From assembly GCA_945947715.1 (NCBI GenBank), contig CAMEYZ010000057.1, forward strand, positions 1 through 11,286: a stretch of 11,286 bases of DNA. The letters are read 5' to 3'. A program made the position numbers and the translations under genes. The DNA is from an uncultured Clostridia bacterium. GTDB lineage: Bacteria > Bacillota > Clostridia > Oscillospirales > Ruminococcaceae. Each line of letters begins with the position of its first letter. The first letter of the stretch is position 1. Below the pieces are notes generated by a model, which searched no databases, was not told where the DNA came from, and worked only from the letters and a program-made list of their open reading frames with translations. Shown piece after piece: positions 1 through 6,002 of this stretch.

Positions 1-480
1 AATATGACCGTTCTGGACAACTGCATGATAGGCACCCGCAAGGTGCTGAAAAAAAGCAAGGACGAGGCCTTCGAGCTTGCTATAAAATACCTGAAAAAGG
101 TGGGCATGGCGCCCTATATCAACGCAAAGCCTCCACAGCTGTCGGGCGGTCAGAAGCAGAGAGTTGCTATCGCAAGAGCACTTACCATGCAGCCTGAGCT
201 GCTGCTGTTCGATGAGCCTACCTCGGCGCTTGACCCTGAAATGGTGGGCGAGGTGCTGGAGGTAATGAAGGAGCTTGCGGCGGAGGGACTTTCGATGTGC
301 ATCGTTACCCACGAAATGGCGTTTGCAAGAGATGTTTCCACACGTACTATCTTTATGGACAACGGATATATCGCCGAGGACGCTACTCCGGATGTGCTTT
401 TTACAAATCCGAAGAATCCAAGAACGAAGGAATTTCTAAGCAGATTTATGAGCGACAACGAGGATAAAAAGGATAAATAA
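1..480 (+). CDS. Polar amino acid ABC transporter ATP-binding protein (GlnQ-type), 3' part
   Basis: This is the cytoplasmic ATPase of an ABC importer for polar amino acids. The reading frame is open from base 1 (AAT), so the gene begins upstream of the window. Compared with the roughly 240 residues usual for this family, about 80-90 N-terminal residues are missing, including Walker A. The visible 159 residues hold the ABC signature LSGGQKQRVAIARAL, Walker B with the catalytic glutamate and D-loop (LLLFDEPTSALDPE), and the H-loop IVTHEM. The text before the signature (TVLDNCMIGTRKVLKKSK) resembles the segment after the Q-loop in GlnQ/HisP-like proteins. The protein ends in a charged tail, DNEDKKDK. 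The substrate-binding and permease genes are presumably upstream. The next gene, an aminotransferase on the same strand, suggests the imported amino acid may be its substrate, but that is inference. The ATG at position 4 is an internal methionine, not the start. Confidence 0.93.
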   Translation, partial: NMTVLDNCMIGTRKVLKKSKDEAFELAIKYLKKVGMAPYINAKPPQLSGGQKQRVAIARALTMQPELLLFDEPTSALDPEMVGEVLEVMKELAAEGLSMCIVTHEMAFARDVSTRTIFMDNGYIAEDATPDVLFTNPKNPRTKEFLSRFMSDNEDKKDK

Positions 481-491
481 TCGTTATTGAT

Positions 492-531
492 CGGCAGGTT
501 TTTACCTGCCGGTTACTGCGAGTGAACGCAG
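492..531 (+). other. Two small hairpins in the gap after the ABC ATPase gene
   Basis: A perfect 8-bp stem with a TTTT loop lies at 492-511 (CGGCAGGT/ACCTGCCG). A 5-bp stem follows at 516-531 (CTGCG/CGCAG). Neither is followed by a T-run, so this is not a textbook intrinsic terminator. It could stabilise the 3' end of the transporter mRNA or act as a weak pause site. I found no convincing promoter between here and the aminotransferase, so both genes may share a transcript. Confidence 0.4.
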
Positions 532-604
532 ATAAATATTCAAAATAAAAATCATATATGAATTTTATTATGAAAGGACGCCTAATAAGGCAAGGGTGAG
601 CAAT

Positions 605-1822
605 ATGAAACTTAAGGATACGGGACTTACAAAGGAAGAGCTTAAGGCACTTGTTGACAAGTACATGATCGAGACCTATGAGCGTTTCGACTTTATTGCC
701 GAGACCGCAAAGGATATGTATCTGTACGATGAAAACGGCGAGGCTTATCTGGATTTTTACGCAGGCATCGCTGTGAACAGCGCGGGAAACTGCAACGAAA
801 AGGTGGTCGCTGCTATCAGAGAACAGGCGGGAGATGTTATCCACACCTTTAACTATCCCTATACTATTCCACAGGCGCTGCTTGCTAAGAAGATATGCGA
901 TACTATCGGCATGGACAAGATATACTATCAGAACTCCGGCACCGAGGCAAACGAGGCCATGATAAAGCTTGCAAGAAAGTACGGCACTGACAAGTATGGC
1001 CCCGACAAGTATGAGATAATCACCGCGAAAATGGGCTTCCACGGCAGAAGCTTCGGCTCCATGTCCGCTACTGGTCAGCCGGGCTCTGCTATCCATAACG
1101 GCTTCGGCGGACTTACTCCCGGATTTAAATATGCGGAATATAATAACCTCAAAGCCTTCGAGGACGCAGTTTCCGACAAGACTATCGCAATTATGATAGA
1201 GCCTGTTCAGGGTGAGGGCGGCGTTAATCCCGCTACAATGGAATTTATGACCGGACTGAGAAAGCTTTGCGATGAAAAGGGGCTGCTGCTGCTTCTGGAC
1301 GAGGTGCAGACAGGCTGGTGCAGAACGGGCGCTGTGATGTCCTACATGAACTACGGCATCAAGCCGGATATCGTATCCATGGCAAAGGCTATGGGCGGAG
1401 GCATGCCTATCGGAGCTATCTGTGCAACAAATGAAGTGGCAAAGGCCTTCACAGCAGGCTCTCACGGCTCCACCTACAGCGGACATCCTGTTGCCTGTGC
1501 AGCTGCTCTTGCGCAGATAGGCGAGCTCCTTGACCGGGACCTTGCAGGCAATGCAAAGAAAATGGGCGCTTACTTCATGGACAAACTTAAGAGCGTTCCT
1601 CATGTTAAGGAGGTCAGAGGACAGGGCCTTCTGGTGGGAGTTGAGTTCGACGACAGCATCAGCGGAGTTGATGTAAAGCATGGCTGCTTTGACAGAAAGC
1701 TCATCATCACAGCGATAGGTCAGCATATCATCAGAATGGTGCCGCCCCTTATCCTCACAGAAAAGGACTGCGACAAGGCTGTTGAGATCATAACTGAAGC
1801 GGTAAAGGCTCTTGAAAAGTAA
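605..1822 (+). CDS. Class-III PLP-dependent aminotransferase (acetylornithine/GABA aminotransferase-like)
   Basis: A 405-residue cytoplasmic fold-type I aminotransferase, full length for the class. Class-III markers are all present: the phosphate-binding SGTEANE (111-117), FHGR (145-148), EPVQGEGG near 199, cofactor-contacting D232 in LLLDEVQTG, Schiff-base lysine K261 in SMAKAMGGG, a GSHGSTYSGHPVA loop near 285, and a late arginine in IIRMVPPL (R377) where family members bind substrate carboxylate. The family includes acetylornithine, ornithine, 4-aminobutyrate and other omega-amino transaminases, and I cannot fix the substrate. No arginine-biosynthesis genes are adjacent. An amino acid transporter lies upstream and an alcohol dehydrogenase downstream, which fits amino acid catabolism better than biosynthesis. 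I chose ATG 605 because GGTGA at 595-599 sits five bases upstream; an in-frame GTG at 596 would add three residues. An intrinsic terminator begins 11 bases after the stop. Confidence 0.9.
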   Translation: MKLKDTGLTKEELKALVDKYMIETYERFDFIAETAKDMYLYDENGEAYLDFYAGIAVNSAGNCNEKVVAAIREQAGDVIHTFNYPYTIPQALLAKKICDTIGMDKIYYQNSGTEANEAMIKLARKYGTDKYGPDKYEIITAKMGFHGRSFGSMSATGQPGSAIHNGFGGLTPGFKYAEYNNLKAFEDAVSDKTIAIMIEPVQGEGGVNPATMEFMTGLRKLCDEKGLLLLLDEVQTGWCRTGAVMSYMNYGIKPDIVSMAKAMGGGMPIGAICATNEVAKAFTAGSHGSTYSGHPVACAAALAQIGELLDRDLAGNAKKMGAYFMDKLKSVPHVKEVRGQGLLVGVEFDDSISGVDVKHGCFDRKLIITAIGQHIIRMVPPLILTEKDCDKAVEIITEAVKALEK

Positions 1823-1833
1823 TAAAAACAATG

Positions 1834-1868
1834 TCGGAGGAGCGATGTCCGTCGCACCTCCGATTTTT
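1834..1868 (+). terminator. Intrinsic terminator between the aminotransferase and dehydrogenase genes
   Basis: The arms TCGGAGG (1834-1840) and CCTCCGA (1857-1863) pair perfectly. They are followed inward by an A-A mismatch, a 4-bp GCGA/TCGC stem and a 6-nt loop, and TTTTT follows at 1864-1868. This is a canonical Rho-independent terminator. It ends only 19 bases before the start codon of the next gene, so it either acts as an incomplete or regulated terminator within the operon, or it isolates a dehydrogenase promoter lying inside the aminotransferase gene. Confidence 0.75.
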
Positions 1869-1887
1869 CGGAAAAGGACTGATATAT

Positions 1888-3024
1888 ATGGATTTTAATT
1901 TTTATCTTCCCGTGAACATATTATTCGGCAGGGGAAAGGCAGAGCTTATCGGCTCGGAAACGGCGAAATACGGCACCCATGCTCTCCTTGTGACGGGAAG
2001 GGGCAGCACTAAAAAATCGGGGCTGCTGGATAGAGCGCTTTCCCTCCTTGAAAAAAGCGGCGTGAAGGCCACTGTGTTTGATAAGGTGACACAGAATCCT
2101 CTGACGACTACCGTGGCAGATGGTGCAGAGCTTGCAAAGACGGAAAAATGCGATGTAATCCTCGGTATCGGCGGAGGCTCAATTATGGACGCCGCAAAGG
2201 CGATAGCTTTTTCTGCAGTGAACGAGGGGAATATCTCCGACTACATCTACGGCAGAAAAACAGGAACCGGTGCGCTGCCTATGGTGCTTGTGCCCACCAC
2301 CTGCGGCACGGGCAGCGAGGGCAACGGAATTGCTGTGCTGACCGACCCTGATACTAAGGATAAAAAGGCACTGGCAAACTGTTATTGCATTGCAAGGGCT
2401 TCCATTGTGGACCCCGAGCTTATGACTACCATGCCCAAATCGGTGCTTTCCTCGGTGGGCTTTGACGCGTTCACTCATTCGCTGGAGGCTTATACGGGGA
2501 ATCGGCTGAATCCCATATCCGAGGCGCTTTCCTATAAGGCTATGGGTATGCTGGCGGAGCATCTTCCTAAGCTTGTGAAGGATAATGACAAGGCTTCTGA
2601 AAGCTGGGACGCGGTGAGCCTTGCTTCCACCTTTGGAGGAATGGTGATATTCATGTCGGGAGTTTCCGCAGCCCATGCCATGGAGCACCCCGCATCTGGA
2701 CTCAAGGATATCGTCCACGGACGGGGACTGGCAGCGCTGACTCCACATATTGTGGAGCGGCAGGCAAAGTATCGTCCGGAAAAATTTGCCGAGGTATCAA
2801 GGCTGCTGGGAGGCACTGGCGCGGAGGACTGCGCCGACTTAATACGCCGCTTCCTGCATGACATCGAGCTGGAGGTGACTCTGGGAGACCTTGGCATAAC
2901 CTCGGAGGACGTGGACTGGATGGCGGAAAACTGCCTTAAGACGGCGCCGGGAAATCTGGCCAATTCTCCCGTACAGTTTAGCATCGGTGACTTGAAGGAG
3001 ATATATACCCGGGCTATCGGCTGA
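1888..3024 (+). CDS. Iron-containing alcohol dehydrogenase (group III ADH family)
   Basis: A 378-residue NAD(P)H-dependent, iron-type alcohol dehydrogenase that interconverts aldehydes and alcohols in the cytoplasm. Residues 1-180 form the nucleotide-binding half with FGRGK (13-17), the glycine-rich GIGGGSIMD (93-101) and PTTCGTGSE (136-144). The C-terminal half carries the metal site: D193 and H197 in DAFTHSLEAY, then H263 and H277 in HAMEHP...DIVHG, with the H267 typical of the active site between them. Spacing matches E. coli FucO. The in-frame ATG at 1831 would add 19 residues but is rejected: that stretch encodes the terminator hairpin, while AAAAGGA at 1872-1878 precedes ATG 1888 and homology to family N-termini starts at MDFNFYLPVNILFG. 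The substrate is unknown; relatives include butanol, 1,2-propanediol and 4-hydroxybutyrate dehydrogenases. Adjacency to an aminotransferase suggests an amino-derived aldehyde. Confidence 0.92.
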   Translation: MDFNFYLPVNILFGRGKAELIGSETAKYGTHALLVTGRGSTKKSGLLDRALSLLEKSGVKATVFDKVTQNPLTTTVADGAELAKTEKCDVILGIGGGSIMDAAKAIAFSAVNEGNISDYIYGRKTGTGALPMVLVPTTCGTGSEGNGIAVLTDPDTKDKKALANCYCIARASIVDPELMTTMPKSVLSSVGFDAFTHSLEAYTGNRLNPISEALSYKAMGMLAEHLPKLVKDNDKASESWDAVSLASTFGGMVIFMSGVSAAHAMEHPASGLKDIVHGRGLAALTPHIVERQAKYRPEKFAEVSRLLGGTGAEDCADLIRRFLHDIELEVTLGDLGITSEDVDWMAENCLKTAPGNLANSPVQFSIGDLKEIYTRAIG

Positions 3025-3071
3025 TGAAACGCAAAAATGTACGGCTTATGCCATAATTTGATATGCTGTGA

Positions 3072-3113
3072 AAAAACTGTGCAAGGTTCAGACCCTGCAC
3101 AGTTTTTGTTTTT
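3072..3113 (+). terminator. Intrinsic terminator after the dehydrogenase gene
   Basis: A perfect 12-bp stem pairs 3072-3083 with 3096-3107 (AAAAACTGTGCA/TGCACAGTTTTT). An A-C mismatch and a 3-bp GGT/ACC inner stem lie inside it, and a T-rich tail (TTTTTGTTTTT) follows. It ends the metabolic transcription unit about 50 bases after the dehydrogenase stop codon. The A-rich 5' side suggests it could also work for the opposite strand. Confidence 0.88.
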
Positions 3114-3201
3114 CCATTCACTCCTTGCTGTAGGTCCCATTTAGCATATTGACAGTAAAGTTGCAAAAATTCGTGCATTTTGGCACAATTTACAAAATAT
3201 A

Positions 3202-3230
3202 TTGACATTTGTCGAAAAATATGCTATAAT
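3202..3230 (+). promoter_or_regulatory. Consensus sigma-A promoter of the sensory hydrogenase operon
   Basis: A perfect -35 TTGACA (3202-3207) and a perfect -10 TATAAT (3225-3230) are separated by exactly 17 bp. The -10 is also extended (TGC at 3222-3224). Transcription should begin near 3237, giving a leader of about 40 nt before the ATG at 3278, with a GAGGA ribosome site at 3266-3270. This is as close to consensus as a housekeeping promoter gets, so the operon should be strongly transcribed unless repressed. Confidence 0.9.
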
Positions 3231-3247
3231 CTGTACATACAATAATA

Positions 3248-3264
3248 CTGTGAAATATAAACAG
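3248..3264 (+). promoter_or_regulatory. Possible redox-repressor (Rex-like) dyad in the leader
   Basis: CTGTGAAATATAAACAG is an imperfect dyad just downstream of the predicted transcription start, where a bound repressor would block the promoter. Rex operators of Firmicutes resemble TTGTGAA or TTGTTAA followed by the inverted half. Here the left half fits and the right half is weak. This is a candidate only. Confidence 0.2.
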
Positions 3265-3277
3265 CGAGGAAAATAAT

Positions 3278-5143
3278 ATGATCCATGTTATCGAAGATAA
3301 ATGCATCGGCTGCAATGCCTGCATAAGGACCTGCCCCGTTCCCAATGCAAACCACTACGACGGAAAGGTCGTAAGAGTAAATCCCGACGAATGCATACAG
3401 TGCGGAGAATGCATCAAGAACTGCAAACACGGCGCAAGATATTACGACGATGATCTTGATACCTTCATGGAGATGATTAAGACCAAAAGAGTGTCCCTTA
3501 TTGTGGCACCTGCTATCAAGACCGCTCTCGACGGAAGATGGCGGCATATACTGAAATGGCTGAAGGATATGGGCGTCCATGAGGTTTATGACGGTTCCTT
3601 TGGCGCGGATATCTGTACATATATGCACATCGAATATATGAAGCGTCACCCCGATGCCAAGATAATATCCCAGCCCTGTGCGGCTATTGTAAACTATGCG
3701 GAAAAGCACAGACCTGAGCTTATCCCGTGGCTGTCGCCGGTACAGTCTCCGCTTTTATGCTGTGCGGTGTTCGTCCGGAAATATCTCAAAAACAACGATG
3801 TGCTTGCGGCTCTTACGCCATGTGTTGCCAAAAGCGACGAGTTCCGCAATACGGGACTTATCAGCTACAACATCACCTTCAAGAGCATAGATGAATATAT
3901 AAAAACCCATAACGTCAAGCTGGCAACAGGAAGAAGTGAGTTTGAATTTTCCGCTGTCAGAGGCTTCGACGGAGCTTTTTATCCTATCCCCGGTGGCCTT
4001 AAGGAGTGTCTGCATGTATATGCTCCCGACCTGTCGGTGACTACCTCCGAGGGCGTGCAGAAGGTATATGAGGACCTGGAGGTATATCTGAACACCTCAA
4101 AATCAAAGCTTCCGTCGGTATATGATGTGCTCTCCTGCGAGTTCGGCTGCAACTCCGGAGCAGGCGCAAGGTCGGAGTTCAACACCTTCAATGCCTACGA
4201 TATCATGATAAACGCCAAGAGCTGGGCAAACAATCGCAAAAAATCCGAGAGATTCCACAGAAAAGTGTTCGCGTCCCTTAAGCTGGAGGATTTTCTCAGA
4301 AAATATACCGACAGGCGGGTATCTCATCTTCCGGACGAAAAGCAGCTGGACGAGGTTTTCAGAAGCATGGGAAAATATACCGAGGCAGACAGGCATGTGG
4401 ACTGTCATGCCTGCGGCTTCAAGAGCTGCCGTCATATGGCGATGACTATCTTTGCTGGAAACAATACTCCTTCTAACTGTATCATGTTTGAAAAGATCCA
4501 GATGCAGAAGATGAAGGACAAGCTGGAAAAGCAGCATCATGACCTCCAGGACGCTGTTTCGGAGATAAACAGCTCCCTTAATTCCCTTACCGAGAAGCTT
4601 CGTCCCATTGTGGAGCATACCGTGAATAATTCGGAAAAGAATGAGGTCATCAAAAAGGATATGGTCATTCTGAATGGTGAGATTGGCGCTATCCGTTCGG
4701 ACGCAGACGGTATTGCAGGCTCGGTATCCGAGATAGGAAGCAGCATCGACGAGTATACCAAGATACTCGAAAAGATTCAGAGCATATCCGAGCAGACCAA
4801 TATGCTTGCCATAAATGCGTCCATAGAAGCTGCACGGGCAGGCGAGCTTGGCAGAGGCTTCGCTGTTGTTGCGGACGAGGTCCGCGGACTTGCGGTCAAG
4901 TCGGCCGAGACCCTTAAGGAGGCGGAGGAGCATACCGATAAGATACTGAAAAATGTCAGCGGAATCAGAAAGTCCTCCGACGGTATCATCGGACAGGTGG
5001 AAAAGACTCACGACAGCGTTATCAGCACAGACAGAGCGGTTGACGAGCTCAACGAAAGCTCACAGTTTATCCGCAGCAGCGTTTCCGAGATAACCGAGGT
5101 CATAAACGAGCTCAGCGAGATAGCCGCAGGTCTCGTAAATTAA
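3278..5143 (+). CDS. Sensory [FeFe]-hydrogenase (HydS-like) fused to an MCP signalling domain
   Basis: A 621-residue soluble protein, predicted to sense H2 or redox state and signal through a chemoreceptor hairpin. In order: a 2[4Fe-4S] ferredoxin domain (C9, C12, C15, C19 and C39, C42, C45, C49); an H-cluster domain, about 65-345, with all four ligand cysteines C134 (SQPCAAI), C182 (TPCVAKSDE) and C287/C291 (LSCEFGC); an extra Fe-S motif C376, C379, C384, C401 (DCHACGFKSC...C); a coiled coil from about 402; and an MCP signalling domain, about 430-621, with the tip motif IEAARAGELGRGFAVVADEVRGLA. There is no HAMP or membrane segment. Where catalytic enzymes have TSCCP, the proton-shuttle cysteine is replaced by P133; PCxAK is kept (K185). 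Known HydS proteins carry PAS or kinase-like outputs; here the output is MCP. It is the first gene of the operon; no hydrogenase maturation genes are in the window. Confidence 0.9.
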   Translation: MIHVIEDKCIGCNACIRTCPVPNANHYDGKVVRVNPDECIQCGECIKNCKHGARYYDDDLDTFMEMIKTKRVSLIVAPAIKTALDGRWRHILKWLKDMGVHEVYDGSFGADICTYMHIEYMKRHPDAKIISQPCAAIVNYAEKHRPELIPWLSPVQSPLLCCAVFVRKYLKNNDVLAALTPCVAKSDEFRNTGLISYNITFKSIDEYIKTHNVKLATGRSEFEFSAVRGFDGAFYPIPGGLKECLHVYAPDLSVTTSEGVQKVYEDLEVYLNTSKSKLPSVYDVLSCEFGCNSGAGARSEFNTFNAYDIMINAKSWANNRKKSERFHRKVFASLKLEDFLRKYTDRRVSHLPDEKQLDEVFRSMGKYTEADRHVDCHACGFKSCRHMAMTIFAGNNTPSNCIMFEKIQMQKMKDKLEKQHHDLQDAVSEINSSLNSLTEKLRPIVEHTVNNSEKNEVIKKDMVILNGEIGAIRSDADGIAGSVSEIGSSIDEYTKILEKIQSISEQTNMLAINASIEAARAGELGRGFAVVADEVRGLAVKSAETLKEAEEHTDKILKNVSGIRKSSDGIIGQVEKTHDSVISTDRAVDELNESSQFIRSSVSEITEVINELSEIAAGLVN

Positions 5144-5171
5144 TATTCAGCGGCATAAAGGGGGAAACAAT

Positions 5172-5984
5172 ATGAAATACAGAATACTTCTCAGCGGAGG
5201 AGGCTCTAAGATAGTATCGGAATTTTTCCGATTTACCGATTCCCGATTCAAATGTCTGACAACATCCTCATGCATAACTGATATCCAAAATCATTTTGAG
5301 CTTTTTCAGCCAGACGCTTATATCTGCTTCATAGATAACGAATATATGGACGTTCTGTCTCAGATAGACTCCGTCAAGGAAAGCAACGCTTATAATGGCG
5401 CACCGGTGATAATCGTGGGTCCTGTGGAGGCATGTAATTCCATTGTAAGCCATGCTATAAAAACTCCTGACCTGCTTATAAAGAGACCTATCTCAACGGA
5501 TAATCTGGCACTGAGTGTCGTCCGCTTTCTGGAGAGAAGGGTTGATATGGGAAAAAGACCTGCAGAGGTACCTCCGCCCGCTCCTCGGGAGCCTGTACAC
5601 GAAACACCTGCTTCGGCTCCTGTAAAAAAGCATATTCTTGTGGTGGACGACGACCGCAGCATTTTAAAGCTGCTTAAAACCGCCCTCAGCGAAGAATACG
5701 AGGTCACTACTATGCTAAATGGAGTGCTGGTGGAAAAGCTCATAGATAGCAGGAATGTGGACCTCATTATCCTTGATTATGAAATGCCTATCGAAACGGG
5801 CGCGGAAATTTTCAAAAGGATAAAAAAGAATAAAAAGGCTGAAAATATTCCCGTCTGCTTCCTGACGGGAGTCTCCGAGCGGGAAAAAATAATTGAGATA
5901 ATGCGGCTGAAGCCTCACGGCTATCTGTTAAAGCCCATTGATATGGACATGCTCCGTTCAGCGATAAGCAATCTGACCACGTAA
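5172..5984 (+). CDS. Two-receiver response regulator without DNA-binding domain
   Basis: A 270-residue cytoplasmic protein. Residues 152-270 form a complete receiver domain: acidic pair D159/D160 in HILVVDDD, phospho-acceptor D202 in LIILDYEMP, T232 in CFLTGVS, and K254 in YLLKPI. Residues 1-122 look like a degenerate receiver: no acidic pair after the first strand (ILLSGGG), phenylalanine where the acceptor aspartate should be (DAYICFID), but a retained lysine-proline turn (LIKRPIS). A proline-rich linker (about 130-151) joins the halves. There is no HTH, GGDEF or other output domain, so signalling should be by protein contact, or the protein passes phosphate within a relay. It starts 28 bases after the hydrogenase-MCP gene with AAAGGGGG at 5155-5162, and the kinase gene follows 18 bases after its stop, so the three are one operon. 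It is the likely final acceptor for the downstream HPt domain. Confidence 0.85.
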   Translation: MKYRILLSGGGSKIVSEFFRFTDSRFKCLTTSSCITDIQNHFELFQPDAYICFIDNEYMDVLSQIDSVKESNAYNGAPVIIVGPVEACNSIVSHAIKTPDLLIKRPISTDNLALSVVRFLERRVDMGKRPAEVPPPAPREPVHETPASAPVKKHILVVDDDRSILKLLKTALSEEYEVTTMLNGVLVEKLIDSRNVDLIILDYEMPIETGAEIFKRIKKNKKAENIPVCFLTGVSEREKIIEIMRLKPHGYLLKPIDMDMLRSAISNLTT

Positions 5985-6002
5985 TAAAATGCGGGTGATA
6001 AT

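Noticed and set aside
492..511. Hairpin after the ABC ATPase gene as an intrinsic terminator
   Set aside because: The stem is good but no T-run follows. It is listed only as a hairpin.
446..1831. Long open frame of 461 codons on the reverse strand over the aminotransferase gene
   Set aside because: It is antisense to a clear class-III aminotransferase with all motifs, and its translation resembles no known family. It is a codon-bias shadow.
1831..1887. Earlier ATG for the alcohol dehydrogenase
   Set aside because: The added 19 codons lie over a terminator hairpin and are not family-like. ATG 1888 has its own ribosome site.
1845..1898. 17-codon leader ORF (MSVAPPIFRK...) with GGAGG four bases upstream, overlapping the dehydrogenase start
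   Set aside because: The GGAGG is part of the terminator stem, the spacing is short and the peptide has no regulatory codon run. I cannot support it as a real leader.
3149..3154. A second TTGACA upstream of the hydrogenase-MCP gene
   Set aside because: The sequence 17 bp downstream (CGTGCA) is not a -10. The promoter at 3202-3230 is complete.
3278..4300. Catalytic, H2-evolving [FeFe]-hydrogenase
   Set aside because: The proton-shuttle cysteine is replaced by proline, the protein ends in an MCP domain, and no partner subunits are adjacent.
4103..5011. 302-codon reverse frame over the hydrogenase-MCP gene
   Set aside because: It lies antisense to the Fe-S and MCP motifs, has no ribosome site and shows no recognisable domain.
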